Origin: Saprospirales bacterium | GTDB taxonomy: Bacteria > Bacteroidota > Bacteroidia > Chitinophagales > Saprospiraceae | Assembly (NCBI GenBank): GCA_007693915.1 | Contig: RECS01000088.1 | Span: 1-55,681, forward strand | DNA: 55,681 nucleotides | Direction of reading: 5' to 3' | The notes under the pieces: model-generated | What the model was told of the DNA's origin: nothing | The model's input: the letters and a program-made list of their open reading frames with translations, nothing else | Databases searched by the model: none | Translations under genes and position numbers: made by a program | Part shown: in pieces, positions 1-9,214 of the stretch | How positions within the stretch are numbered: the first letter of the stretch is position 1 | Layout: each line of letters starts with the position of its first letter

Positions 1-54
1 TGTCAGTAATGAGGTAAAAATTTTGCACCGCAGAGGGACAGAGAACGCTGAGTT

Positions 55-74
55 TGCCACGCCAAGGCGTGGCA
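55..74. repeat. Perfect 9-bp-arm palindrome (REP-like)
   Basis: Arms TGCCACGCC and GGCGTGGCA are separated by AA, a perfect inverted repeat. It lies just past the broken end of the IS remnant, in GC-richer sequence than its surroundings. It could be a REP-like dispersed repeat or a hairpin; no function can be read from one copy. Confidence 0.6.
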
Positions 75-92
75 GAGAAAAATTGTAAAAGC

Positions 93-395
93 TCAGCCAC
101 CTCTTGGTGTAATAAACTTCTGGCCTTTTTTTAAGATTTCTATTTCTGATTGAACTTCCCTCAATTGCCTTTTTAGTTGTTTTATTTGCCTTTTGTCTTT
201 ATTGATCAATTCTTTTTCTTGATCCGGAAAGGCTTCCTCTGCCTCCCTAATATATTTACTTCTCCAGTAATAAATAGTATTCGCAGAAACATTAAATCGC
301 TCAGCTAGACCAACAACTGACTGATCCTCGTTCAGGCTCAACTTGACAATTTCAAGTTTCTGCTCTTTGTTGTATTTTCTTCGGATGTTTGACAT
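93..395 (-). CDS. IS3-family transposase OrfA (HTH subunit), C-terminus altered
   Basis: A short basic protein with an N-terminal helix-turn-helix (residues about 5-50; motif GLAERFNVSANTIYYWRSKY) of the HTH_Tnp_1 type and a C-terminal leucine-rich coiled coil (about 60-95), as in IS3 OrfA DNA-binding subunits. The ATG at 395 (MSNIRRKYN) is preferred over an upstream ATG at 419, because OrfA proteins usually start a few residues before the KYxxE segment. Intact OrfA normally runs into OrfB by frameshifting soon after the ILKK motif. Here the last residues after ILKKGQKF look foreign, and no OrfB catalytic domain follows. It is probably non-functional by itself. Confidence 0.75.
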   Translation of the reverse strand: MSNIRRKYNKEQKLEIVKLSLNEDQSVVGLAERFNVSANTIYYWRSKYIREAEEAFPDQEKELINKDKRQIKQLKRQLREVQSEIEILKKGQKFITPRGG

Positions 396-464
396 AAGTT
401 TAAAGTTAAAGTAATTCACAATACTAAGCTGGTTTGATGCTTAATTTTTGGAAGGGGCGGGTCA
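93..464 (-). mobile_element. Truncated IS3-family insertion sequence (left end plus orfA)
   Basis: Read on the minus strand, the element begins with TGACCCGCCCCTTCC (464 to 450), which looks like an IS3-type terminal inverted repeat starting with TGA. An orfA-type transposase gene follows about 70 nt later. No orfB follows: beyond the orfA stop the sequence changes to a REP-like palindrome and the window ends. The IS end lies only 8 nt beyond the stop codon of the neighbouring helicase gene (last base 473). I infer a remnant, although orfB could in principle lie outside the window if orfA itself is interrupted. Confidence 0.6.
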
Positions 465-472
465 CCCGGGAT

Positions 473-3025
473 TTAATTTACATTTTGCAATTCATTTAAT
501 TTTTCTGTTAATCTATTTAATTCGTTACTTTCAATTGTCCCGAATCGCAATATGGGGAAATTGTACTTATTAAAAATACTATCTTTCATTTTATCCCTTA
601 TTGCTTGTCGTGTTCCATCTTTGTGGAATTCAAAACCATCAACTTCTATCGCAAGGACAGGGTCTTTGGTTACTTTATTGTAAATCAGAAAATCTACATG
701 GGTCAAAAAATGGGATACGTATTTTTTCTCACGCTCATTCAATCCGGACAAATCTTTAATGAGCCCCCTAAGCGGAAAATGCAGAAGAACGCCATATCTC
801 GAAAATTTATCTTCTGTTAAAATGGTTTTAATTAGTCCATACATTAAATTTTCACTATCGTACTGCGATACCCTACCTGACTTGCTAATAAATTTTGCTC
901 GTTCTTCTTCGTAACCTTTATACAATAAATCAAAAATTGAGTTTAATTCACTCTGAAAAACTGAAAAGTTATTGTACTCAATATATTTTATCAGGTCAGA
1001 AATATTGTTGTCTTTTTCCATTTCGTTCCCATTAACCACTACAATCAATTGGTCAACAGCTCTGGAAACTGCAACATTTAAGCGATTGGGATTGTCTGTA
1101 AAATCTGAAATTTCGTTGTCAACCGTAGAAAGTATAATGACTTCATTCTCTCTTCCTTGAAACTTATCAACCGTATCCGCTTTGATCGAAGTTTCCCGAA
1201 AAGTTTCTTGTAATGCATTTGTTTGGTTGCGATAGGGTGTAACAATTCCTAAATCAACATTTTCGAGCTGTTCATTAGGAAAAATTTCTCTCTTGATAAT
1301 ATCTATCTGCCTTTGGTTCATTCTCTCTCTGGCGTGATTGCCTTTGGGTGTTTTGTAAATAACTAGTGGTTGGCGATCGCTTTTAGGCTCAGTGAGAACT
1401 ATAAGTTGATTGTCATAAAATTTCTTGTTGCAAAATTCAATGATTTTCGGATGACAGCGATAATGTTCTCTTAAAAGTGTTTTAGGAACATTTGGCAACA
1501 AAGCAAGTACGGATGAAAGTAAACTGTAATTGGAATAACGATAAGGTGCTTTCAGTTTGAACAAATTAAAAACCCTATCCGTCTTTATTTTCATTTCCTT
1601 GTCCACCACATTGGGTAATTGTTTGGTATCGCCAACTATTACTGCCCGTTTTGCACAAGATAAAGCAAGTGCACCTGTTACAAGATCAACCTGAGAAGAT
1701 TCGTCAATAATTACATAGTCATAAAAGATTTTGTCGGATAAACTCCGTCTCAAGGAGTAAGTCGTGCTCATAATCACGGGATAATCCCTGAGGAAGACAT
1801 CTGATTTCCTACGAAGTTCTGAGATGGTGTATGGTTCCCGCTTTTTATAATTGAATCGATTGCATAATTCGGCCTTGAAATATTGCATTGACAAATCTGT
1901 GTACAATTTCATTCTACTGTCAAATGAAAAATTCCTCAAAGCACTTTCTAATGATTTAATTTTCATTCTCAGTTCTCGTATTATTGACGGGTAGTACTCT
2001 TTCTGGCAAATAAAAATCATTTCTTCAATGGAATTTTCATAAAAGGACTTATCCCTGATACCGTATTTAAACCAAAAGAATAACCTCCTAAAGAACCCGT
2101 ATTTTTTTCGTCTTTCTCCAAGGGATTCAAGAGTCACCCACAATTGAAGTATTTTCTTGGCTTTAATATTCTTTTTGAATACTGTGGTTTCAGCTTTTTC
2201 GGCTTGATGCGTTTCTTTGAAATGTTCATATTCTGTCCTGATGTGCTCAATTTGTAGTTTCAGCAAAGCCAATTCATTTTTTTTGTGAAGATTCTCATTA
2301 AGTTGGGTAATGAGCTTTGCTGTCTTTACTTTTATTTTTTTCTGTTGTGTCCCGGATAATTTGAATTTTGATAAATCAGGTATTTCCTTCTGTGAATCAA
2401 TAAAGTCTCTTCTGTTTTGTGAATTTCCAAGAAATGCAGCTATAAATTCGACCCCGTTCTTTTCAAGTTTTTCGTACACATTTTTTGTCGCTGAATTATT
2501 ACTCGAAACAACGGCAACGCTTTGCCCATTTATAACAGCATTTGCAATAATATTCAGAATAGTCTGCGTCTTGCCTGTTCCGGGAGGTCCTTCTATTACG
2601 CTTAAATTGTTGGAAAAAGCCTTATTGATAGCATCTCGTTGACTGAGATTAAATCCGAAGGGAAAAATATCGCGGGTTATCGAGTGGTCTCTTCTTGTAG
2701 CTAATTTACCACTTAACAAACTTCCAAGAACACAATCCTTGGGGACTTCAGTAATTCTGTCGTAACTTTTTGCAAGGATATTGTCCCCCTCTTCAGTTTT
2801 TAATCCCACTACTTCAGCAATTTCGCGAAAATAATTGAACACTTTGAAGGCTTTGTCGTCACTTACTGCTGTTTTAACAATTTTTGCTCTGTTCCTCCCG
2901 TAATGAAATTCTTTGCTGCTATTTTTAAAAACAATTACACATTTGTCGCCCTTGTACGAATACTTAGCAATCTTGTCCGTTTCGTCTTTTCCGTCGATGA
3001 ATACCAACTCTCTTTTTAGCGACAT
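473..3025 (-). CDS. SF1 (Upf1-like) helicase with C-terminal PD-(D/E)xK-type nuclease domain
   Basis: This large protein carries all the main SF1 helicase motifs: Walker A EGPPGTGKT near residue 145, DEAD-box-like DESSQ near 440, motif III GDTKQLP, motif IV REHYRCHP, motif V DKFQGRE and motif VI NVAVSRA near 648. The last 90 residues contain AIEVDGFEFH, then RDKMK and LRFGT, the pattern of DUF559/Vsr-like endonuclease folds. The architecture resembles COG1112-type helicases that are common in defence islands. ATG at 3025 is chosen over a TTG at 3031. The gene stands alone, with an IS remnant right behind its stop, and has its own promoter box at 3109-3116. A DNA or RNA processing or antiphage role is inferred, not shown. 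Confidence 0.85.
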   Translation of the reverse strand: MSLKRELVFIDGKDETDKIAKYSYKGDKCVIVFKNSSKEFHYGRNRAKIVKTAVSDDKAFKVFNYFREIAEVVGLKTEEGDNILAKSYDRITEVPKDCVLGSLLSGKLATRRDHSITRDIFPFGFNLSQRDAINKAFSNNLSVIEGPPGTGKTQTILNIIANAVINGQSVAVVSSNNSATKNVYEKLEKNGVEFIAAFLGNSQNRRDFIDSQKEIPDLSKFKLSGTQQKKIKVKTAKLITQLNENLHKKNELALLKLQIEHIRTEYEHFKETHQAEKAETTVFKKNIKAKKILQLWVTLESLGERRKKYGFFRRLFFWFKYGIRDKSFYENSIEEMIFICQKEYYPSIIRELRMKIKSLESALRNFSFDSRMKLYTDLSMQYFKAELCNRFNYKKREPYTISELRRKSDVFLRDYPVIMSTTYSLRRSLSDKIFYDYVIIDESSQVDLVTGALALSCAKRAVIVGDTKQLPNVVDKEMKIKTDRVFNLFKLKAPYRYSNYSLLSSVLALLPNVPKTLLREHYRCHPKIIEFCNKKFYDNQLIVLTEPKSDRQPLVIYKTPKGNHARERMNQRQIDIIKREIFPNEQLENVDLGIVTPYRNQTNALQETFRETSIKADTVDKFQGRENEVIILSTVDNEISDFTDNPNRLNVAVSRAVDQLIVVVNGNEMEKDNNISDLIKYIEYNNFSVFQSELNSIFDLLYKGYEEERAKFISKSGRVSQYDSENLMYGLIKTILTEDKFSRYGVLLHFPLRGLIKDLSGLNEREKKYVSHFLTHVDFLIYNKVTKDPVLAIEVDGFEFHKDGTRQAIRDKMKDSIFNKYNFPILRFGTIESNELNRLTEKLNELQNVN

Positions 3026-3108
3026 TTTCAATGAATAGATTTGTTGACTTAGGCTAGTATGCTGAAGACATAGGGATAATAGCCAATGATCCCCAATTAT
3101 ACCCGCAC

Positions 3109-3116
3109 CAAAAGTA
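3109..3116 (-). promoter_or_regulatory. Bacteroidota -7 box of the helicase gene
   Basis: The minus strand reads TACTTTTG, matching TAnnTTTG, about 84 nt upstream of the ATG. A TTTCG about 18 nt further upstream may be a weak -33 element. Confidence 0.5.
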
Positions 3117-3237
3117 CGGATATTTATCGAAAGTCGAAATAAGCTTGTTGTACTTGGTCAAAACGTGGTTTGCAGTGGACCAAAACCCATGAGCCTAACG
3201 GTATCCCAAAGGTCATGTGTTTAGAGTGTATAAAACC

Positions 3238-3462
3238 TCATTTCAACAGGCTCATCAGTTTAGAGCCCTTAAATGATTTTGGATTGGGGTGATAAAAGTT
3301 TAACTTATTTTTGAGGAATTCGGAGAGCCAGGCGGAAAAGCGGAATCTATAAGGCCTTAAGTTACCCTTCAGGTCTATTGGGCTAGAAAACAGCATCACT
3401 ACATATCCACCTCCAAAATCATGTGTTACAAAGTTATCTTCTAATCCTGAATTGTTTGGCAT
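3238..3462 (-). CDS. Small hypothetical protein (doubtful)
   Basis: An open frame of 74 codons from ATG 3462 (or 79 from a TTG at 3477), rich in aromatic and basic residues, with no motif I recognise. It sits between the helicase promoter region and a lipoprotein gene on the other strand. No clear promoter box precedes it. It may be a real orphan, a gene fragment or chance. Confidence 0.25.
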   Translation of the reverse strand: MPNNSGLEDNFVTHDFGGGYVVMLFSSPIDLKGNLRPYRFRFSAWLSEFLKNKLNFYHPNPKSFKGSKLMSLLK

Positions 3463-3599
3463 CGAATAAATCTTCAATCAAATCCTGTTTATTAACTATC
3501 TTTACTCCTTGTAATTAGCTACAATAAGGGCATAATTTTATATCTTTTATAATGAAAAAAATACAAACAAGGAAATTATAATTAATCAATCTGAACACT

Positions 3600-4478
3600 A
3601 TGAATAAATTATTTTTTTTACTCGTCATTGTTATTAGTTTAAGTTCCTGTGCAAGCTCAACTTATTTTCAACTGCATGATCTTGAATCAGAAGATTTGGA
3701 ATTTACTGATGAGGGACTGATATTTAGAAATGAACATTTAATGATTGGCTATAATTTCTGGACTAATGGGGGAAGTGGAGCATTTGTAATAAAAAACAAC
3801 ACAGATTCCATCATATATATAGACCTTGCAAATTCTTATTCGGTACGGAATGGCTTAGCAACTCCCTACTATTTGAACAGGACATTTACAGAATCTTCCA
3901 CACAGACTGTCAGTAGTTATAACTTTTTCACCGATATACATCAATCATCCATCAGCTCCGGTAGCTCCTTTTTAAGTCTGTTTTCAGACGATTACCAAGT
4001 TCAGGGCTTTGTCAATAACCGTGGTAGTCGCAGCAGTCAAACTTCTGTAGGCAGAAGCGGTGAATCATTAACAGCTTCCAAAACATCCGGAATTGAAATC
4101 CGGGAGAGAAGAATAATTTCCATTCCGCCCAATGCTGCAAAGATAGTGAAAGGCAGCCCCTTTCTATCGCGCCCATTTGTTGATTGTGCAATTGAACGGA
4201 ACCCGAATAGAAATCAAGTATCTTCAATTTCATTTGAAAAACAGAATAGTCCCCTTCGCATCACTAATGTTATATCTTATTCATTTCAAGAGTCAGACAT
4301 TGATAATAAGGAGACCCTGGAAATGTCGTACTGGATATCACAAATATCCAATATGTCCTTTAACACCTTTACAGAGCGCAGTGCGGTAAGAGATTGTGAG
4401 AGGAAAGTACGAGGTGTAAGTTACCGAGCAAGGTACGGAGCACCTTATCGGTTTTTTATTCGATATTTTGGACCTTAG
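3600..4478 (+). CDS. Hypothetical lipoprotein
   Basis: The N-terminus is a lipoprotein signal peptide: a hydrophobic stretch LFFLLVIVISLSSC with the lipobox cysteine at about residue 17. The remaining 275 residues are probably periplasmic or outer-membrane anchored, with serine-rich segments near 110-160 and mixed beta-strand character. I do not recognise the family. The gene is monocistronic: upstream is a minus-strand region and downstream nearly 470 bases without a gene. No catalytic motif is visible. The secretion prediction is firm, the function unknown. Confidence 0.7.
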   Translation: MNKLFFLLVIVISLSSCASSTYFQLHDLESEDLEFTDEGLIFRNEHLMIGYNFWTNGGSGAFVIKNNTDSIIYIDLANSYSVRNGLATPYYLNRTFTESSTQTVSSYNFFTDIHQSSISSGSSFLSLFSDDYQVQGFVNNRGSRSSQTSVGRSGESLTASKTSGIEIRERRIISIPPNAAKIVKGSPFLSRPFVDCAIERNPNRNQVSSISFEKQNSPLRITNVISYSFQESDIDNKETLEMSYWISQISNMSFNTFTERSAVRDCERKVRGVSYRARYGAPYRFFIRYFGP

Positions 4479-4947
4479 AGATGGGGGGAAGGCGGGTGAA
4501 ACTAAATTGTAAAAAAAGATTTTTTTTTTTAACAAATGGGTCAATTGAAAAAAATGTTAGACCAAGTCATCTCTGAAATTGACCTTTTTGCCACTTCCAG
4601 GCTTGTTACTCATGTAGAATTGATAAATACTAAAATTAAGGTGTAATAGACAAAATGGTTGCTATTTTTTTAATTCGTTTTTTACTAAACAAGTGTAGGC
4701 TTATAAATTTGCATTATCAAGTCAAACGGACATAGGCTCTGCTGGAGAGCAACCTATTAGAGATACACTTGATGGCTGACAAAAATGTCAATTTAAAAGG
4801 GATTCATTTGAGCCCATTTTTTTGAGTAGGTTCATTAATCTGTATTTCCATAACCACCAAAAACACAAAAAAATACATCCCAAATAAAACAGCTATTTCA
4901 AAAGCTATTTTTATATTGTGAAGCATTGACTTTTTATCCTATCCATT
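4479..4947. other. Gene-free intergenic stretch
   Basis: It holds a run of 12 T near 4520, a weak hairpin (GCTCT-GCTGG-AGAGC) near 4736-4750, and a -7-like box listed separately. No ORF or RNA gene can be supported. Confidence 0.5.
4704..4711 (+). promoter_or_regulatory. Possible -7 box upstream of the ECF sigma gene
   Basis: TAAATTTG fits TAnnTTTG, but no TTG lies at the right distance and the leader to the ATG at 4948 would be about 230 nt. It may serve the sigma gene or nothing. Confidence 0.3.
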
Positions 4948-5484
4948 ATGTCTAAAGAAAAAAACATATTGATTAAAAAATGTATCAAAGGAGATAAAGC
5001 ATCTCAAAAGCATTTTTTTGAACAATATGGACCATATATAAAGGGAGTCATCTGGAGGTACTTTAAGGACAATGGAATGGTTGAGGATATTTTCATCAAA
5101 GCCATGTATAAAATCCTCACCAATCTGGACAGCCTGGATGATCATCAAAAACTTATGGGTTGGATGAAAAGAATAGCAGTAAATGAAAGTCTGATGGAGT
5201 TGAGAAAAAATAAAAACAATTACGAAGAACCTTTGAGTGAAGTCGCTTATCAAGTGGCAGACCCCGATCAGTACAGCCTTGATATGGATAAAATTAAAAT
5301 GGCACTCAATCAGCTACCCAATGGATATCGCACGGTATTTAATTTATATGAAATAGATGGATATAAACACCGGGAAATTGCTGATATACTTGACATTTCA
5401 ATCAATACATCAAAATCGCAATTGATCATGGCAAAGAAAAAATTAAGAGCAATATTGACAAATATGGGATTTACACCAGAATAA
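4948..5484 (+). CDS. ECF-type RNA polymerase sigma factor
   Basis: At 178 residues it has the normal ECF length. Sigma region 2 spans about 10-85 (FEQYGPYIKGVIWRYF, then FIKAMYKI and the MGWMKRIAVNE segment). Region 4 spans about 110-165 (LPNGYRTVFNLYEIDGYKHREIA followed by an HTH around ISINTSKSQL). It directs RNA polymerase to a dedicated promoter set. The next gene starts 14 nt downstream on the same strand and has one membrane segment, the usual place for an anti-sigma factor. Targets cannot be deduced from the window. Confidence 0.9.
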   Translation: MSKEKNILIKKCIKGDKASQKHFFEQYGPYIKGVIWRYFKDNGMVEDIFIKAMYKILTNLDSLDDHQKLMGWMKRIAVNESLMELRKNKNNYEEPLSEVAYQVADPDQYSLDMDKIKMALNQLPNGYRTVFNLYEIDGYKHREIADILDISINTSKSQLIMAKKKLRAILTNMGFTPE

Positions 5485-5498
5485 TTAAAAAAAAATCG

Positions 5499-6134
5499 AT
5501 GGAAAACATAAAAAAGCAACTCAAAAACCACAAAATACCAGTTACTAATACCGAATGGAATCGTCTGGAACAAAAACTCGACAGTTGGAACCCTGCATAC
5601 AAGAAACGTAACACCACCGGCTTTAGAAAATGGTTGACAATAGCCGCTACCCTACTGTTATTGATTTCAACCTACCTTTTATTCCAGTGGTCATCAGATA
5701 ATGAATCTAAACTAGTGGAGAGTACACATACCTTTCAACCTCAAGCCATAAATACGACTGCATCCGCAAACATGGATGTACTATCCCACAGAAAAAACAT
5801 CTCGGAAGAGTCAACTTTGGGTAGTGACAAAAAAAAGGGATTGATACCTTATTTGGCAAGTCTTCCAAATGGGGAAAAATGGCTGATCCAATTAAGCTTG
5901 ATCAGAGACACCGAAAAATGTATTGCAGAAATACACTCCATTAATGACAGACCTTATCCTGTTAATATGAAAGCAGGGGATGAAGAATGTCTGATTTTTT
6001 CATCGGATAAAAAAAATGCCAGTCTGCAACTAATCGATGAGGGCGAAAACACGGTACTACTTTTAGTCCTCAATCAAACGGAAAATGGTCATTTTCCCAA
6101 GGAAATAGCTCTTGAACTAAAACCGATTTTGTGA
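5499..6134 (+). CDS. Probable anti-sigma factor / sigma-linked membrane protein
   Basis: The 211-residue protein has a cytoplasmic N-terminus of about 45 residues (NIKKQLKNHKIPVTNTEWNRLEQKLDSW), one transmembrane helix at about 46-66 (WLTIAATLLLLISTYLLFQW) and a periplasmic domain of about 145 residues. This is the shape of Bacteroidota anti-sigma proteins, and the gene lies 14 nt behind an ECF sigma gene. No zinc-finger anti-sigma motif is visible, so the assignment rests on topology and position. The periplasmic part resembles no family I can name. Confidence 0.6.
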   Translation: MENIKKQLKNHKIPVTNTEWNRLEQKLDSWNPAYKKRNTTGFRKWLTIAATLLLLISTYLLFQWSSDNESKLVESTHTFQPQAINTTASANMDVLSHRKNISEESTLGSDKKKGLIPYLASLPNGEKWLIQLSLIRDTEKCIAEIHSINDRPYPVNMKAGDEECLIFSSDKKNASLQLIDEGENTVLLLVLNQTENGHFPKEIALELKPIL

Positions 6135-6152
6135 TGACTGTTCTCTATCCTA

Positions 6153-7355
6153 TTAATGAAAAACATTCCTCTTTCGAAAAGAAAAGCTATTGTAAAAATA
6201 CCCGTAGTAAATTGGGAAAAGCATTTTTCTAAAAAAACCAACAGGTCTAATTAAAACTCTAGATGGAACCGCCTTTGCACCAAAATCAGCTTTAACAATG
6301 TTAGCTGTTCTCCCTAAAACGAGGGACTTACTACCGGTTTGAATAGTCTTTTTAATCAGATCCATCAAAATAAACTTATATAGCTCATACTTATAAAGAT
6401 AAGCTTTATTATACCCCAAAAAATGCCCCTCGGTTACTCCATCATAATTAAACCAACTGTAAAATGCTATTAATTCACCTTTATGAAATATACCATTGAT
6501 ATGATAATCTAGATCATCCATCTGCATCAAATCAATAAAAAAACTCACCTCTGGTTCTAATAATGTATAACTTGAAGAATCAAGGACAGTCTTAAAAAGT
6601 CCCATTATTTCATCCCGATACACTTTGACATCATCTATAGTAAATTTACGAACTTCAAATGATTCAGATTTACTATTTACTGAGCGAATCTTTTTCTTGT
6701 ACCTGCTCCTTAATGCATTAAAGTAATCGCTAAAATTTCTCCATTCCTCTCTCAACTCTAATTCCATAATTGGATAAATGTCAGTTGACCTCCATTGAAT
6801 GAGTTGAGAAAATTCGGGTCTTTGGATTTCTTTTCCATTGGTAACAATTGCCAATGCTGCAAGTCTATTAATTCCTCCAAAGCTATTAGTAGCAACAGAT
6901 TCCATCACCATTGTCCACCAATTTTCTTTTAGTTCACCGGATAAATCATCCGTTATCCAGCAAGTCTTCAAACCGGACAAGAGTAGATGCCCTAAAACCA
7001 GAATTTCACCATCGAACAGCTTACCAGGCTTATATAAAAATTGTCGCACCAGGTTTCTCAACCTATCATTTTTGTCAAACCTCTCTACGTTTATATATTC
7101 AAAAAAACTAAAGTCAACAAGTTGTAGCGCTGCAAAAGCCACAATACCAGAAGGTGACTCAATAGTCAGATAATACTGTTTGAGATGTCTCGGGAATTGG
7201 GCTGATAAATAATTAAAGAGAGGAAAATTAAAATCCTTAAATGGAAAACTACTACCATGCTGATTCGTCGTAGTCATTTTCTGCAGAGCAGGAACCTCTG
7301 AACTGAGATTGAATTGCAGTTCCAGTGAATTAAATGTTTCAGTCCAGGTAATCAA
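6153..7355 (-). CDS. GNAT/FemAB-like acyltransferase
   Basis: A 400-residue protein whose central part (ALRSRYKKKIRSVNSKSE, about 200-225) and C-terminal half (GELIAFYSWFNYDGVTEGHFLGYN, then YKFILMDLIKKTIQTGSKSLVLGR) follow the FemAB/GNAT double-fold pattern in which acyl- or peptidyl-groups are moved onto amines. The start is uncertain: the frame opens with a TTG at 7355, and the first ATG in frame is at about 7277. It converges on the anti-sigma gene with only 18 nt between stops. The substrate is unknown; cell-envelope or lipid precursors are typical for the superfamily. Confidence 0.6.
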   Translation of the reverse strand: MITWTETFNSLELQFNLSSEVPALQKMTTTNQHGSSFPFKDFNFPLFNYLSAQFPRHLKQYYLTIESPSGIVAFAALQLVDFSFFEYINVERFDKNDRLRNLVRQFLYKPGKLFDGEILVLGHLLLSGLKTCWITDDLSGELKENWWTMVMESVATNSFGGINRLAALAIVTNGKEIQRPEFSQLIQWRSTDIYPIMELELREEWRNFSDYFNALRSRYKKKIRSVNSKSESFEVRKFTIDDVKVYRDEIMGLFKTVLDSSSYTLLEPEVSFFIDLMQMDDLDYHINGIFHKGELIAFYSWFNYDGVTEGHFLGYNKAYLYKYELYKFILMDLIKKTIQTGSKSLVLGRTANIVKADFGAKAVPSRVLIRPVGFFRKMLFPIYYGYFYNSFSFRKRNVFH

Positions 7356-7484
7356 AATGAGGTATACTAATTATATTTGAATATAAATGCGCTTGTATAA
7401 AAGGACAGCGCAAAGTTCAACTCATAAAATTGTAAAAGGTTTTGGAATAGGAACAGATAAAGTGACAAAAAATTGAAAAACAGA

Positions 7485-7894
7485 GGGTGAATGACAAAAT
7501 GCAAGTTCAGGCAACCAATTAAATTATTTCGGGTTTTAAGAGGCTTTGTGTGAGCACCAAAGGTGAGGTCATGATTAACATAGCCTGTAGGGCTTTGTAG
7601 GCAATCTAAAGATAAAATAAGCACCAAAGGTGCGAAATAAATTTATCCGGGAGCTACCAACTATCGAAGTCTATTATATACTTTTTGTAAAAGTCCAGAA
7701 CCACCCCTTGAAAATCAGGTTTTATGTTGCTCTGCTTGATTTGTGACATGTTTTTCTACAATGCTAATGTCATAAGGATTTATTGCAAAAATGCTGTAAC
7801 CTCTTTGTAAACTGTATGATTCGAGTCAGATAATTACGCACCGTTGGTGCTATTTGTATTATAATTTAACTTTCCTGCATTTTGTCATACACCC
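7485..7894. mobile_element. 410-bp MITE-like element with 19-bp terminal inverted repeats
   Basis: The left end GGGTGAATGACAAAATGCA (7485-7503) is the reverse complement of the right end TGCATTTTGTCATACACCC (7876-7894) at 18 of 19 positions. Inside are short dyads of the form GCACC-NNN-GGTGC near 7556, 7623 and 7842 (the first imperfect). No transposase-sized ORF lies between the ends. Flanks show no clean target duplication. A non-autonomous element fits best. Most of the 870-base gene-free gap 7356-8227 is this element; the remainder is plain AT-rich DNA plus the promoter of the next gene. Confidence 0.6.
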
Positions 7895-8159
7895 GAAACA
7901 AGATCTACTCAATAAAGTGGAATAGAAAACAGGTAATCGATCTAAAATAATGATTGGAATAAATTTAAATAAAAGGATGATTTTGGATTAATAGTCGAGC
8001 AATAAAGTAATAAAGAGAAAAGTGTAAAAATGGGAAACGCAAGCTACAATAGTTTGAGTGTTTGCCAATGATAATACCCTTAATCATTTTTTCTCCACAT
8101 CCAAAAATTTAAAGCTTGCGGTTAATTCATAGTTAATTACATAAAATTTATTAGATAAA

Positions 8160-8192
8160 TTGTCTTAATAAACTGATTTTAATTTACCTTTG
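8160..8192 (+). promoter_or_regulatory. Promoter of the OmpA-family gene
   Basis: TTG at 8160-8162 and TACCTTTG at 8185-8192 match the Bacteroidota -33/-7 elements with a 22-nt spacer, slightly long. The leader to ATG 8228 would be about 30 nt. Confidence 0.55.
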
Positions 8193-8227
8193 TATGAATA
8201 TTTTTTATAATATCTAAATCAAAAGCC

Positions 8228-9196
8228 ATGGCAAGAAACATCTTTTTCATATTCATTGGATTTTTACTTTTAAGCTCATGTGTTTCACAAAAAAAATACG
8301 ATGAACTTCTTTCGGCCAACAAAAGGCTTGAAAACAGGATAGACAGACTGGAAGAAGTTCGTAAATCTTATGATCAATTGGTCGGGGAACACAATCAGCT
8401 TAATCGTGAGAGAGAATCTTTAATGAAAGAAAAAACGGGGTTGGAACAGCAAATAACCGGTCTGAGAAAAGCAAACAATGATTTACAAGCCGAATATGAT
8501 GAAATACTGAATCAAAACCGGAATATACTTGCCTCAGCCACTGAAGATAGGCAAACTCTTATTGAGGAACTGGGTAAAAAAGAAAATGAAATCGCTCAGA
8601 CAGAGAGAAGGTTAAACAGATTGGAGTCTGAACTCAATGAAAAAGAGAACAGGCTTAATGATTTACAAAACTCTCTGGAAGAAAGGGAGCATAGGATCAA
8701 TGAATTAACCAGCCAGATTAATGCACAACAAAATGCTCTTAATGATTTAATGACCGGCTTGAACAATGCACTGCTCGGTTTCTCTGATGCTGAATTGAGC
8801 GTCTCTAAGAAAAATGGTCGCGTTTATGTATCACTAAGTCAGGAATTGCTTTTTGCTGTTGGAAGTGATGTAATTGATGCAAAAGGAAGGGAAGCAATTA
8901 TAACACTTGCTGAGGTGCTTAAACAAAATCCAGATGTTGCCATTACAGTTGAAGGACATACAGATTCAGACGGAAGTGCTGATCGGAACTGGGACCTAAG
9001 TGTGAGTAGGGCTACTTCCGTAGTAAAAATACTAACTCGCTCCGGTGTTGATCCAAAGAGAATAACTGCATCGGGGAGAGCTCTTTTTGATCCCGTCGCA
9101 CCAAATGATACACCTGAAAATAAAGCTTTAAACAGACGTACGGAAATTATTTTATCCCCTGATCTAGAAAAGTTATTTCAGTTGATAAGTAATTGA
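8228..9196 (+). CDS. OmpA-family outer-membrane lipoprotein
   Basis: A lipoprotein signal ending in LLLSSC (Cys about 18) is followed by a long coiled coil (about 25-180) rich in Glu, Arg, Asn and Leu heptads. The C-terminal OmpA-like domain (about 205-315) carries the peptidoglycan-binding pattern VEGHTDSDGSADRNWDLSVSRA and the closing NRRTEI. Such proteins tether the outer membrane to peptidoglycan, and the coiled coil probably spans part of the periplasm. The gene has its own promoter and converges on the next gene with an 18-nt gap. Confidence 0.9.
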   Translation: MARNIFFIFIGFLLLSSCVSQKKYDELLSANKRLENRIDRLEEVRKSYDQLVGEHNQLNRERESLMKEKTGLEQQITGLRKANNDLQAEYDEILNQNRNILASATEDRQTLIEELGKKENEIAQTERRLNRLESELNEKENRLNDLQNSLEEREHRINELTSQINAQQNALNDLMTGLNNALLGFSDAELSVSKKNGRVYVSLSQELLFAVGSDVIDAKGREAIITLAEVLKQNPDVAITVEGHTDSDGSADRNWDLSVSRATSVVKILTRSGVDPKRITASGRALFDPVAPNDTPENKALNRRTEIILSPDLEKLFQLISN

Positions 9197-9214
9197 TGTA
9201 ACAAGCAGCTTAAA

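Noticed and set aside
7367-7627. 86-codon minus-strand ORF
   Set aside because: Runs across the left end of the 410-bp inverted-repeat element and shows no protein motif.
7476-7903. Target-site duplication around the 410-bp element
   Set aside because: Flanks AAAAACAGA and GAAACAAGA are similar but not identical; I do not count this as a duplication.
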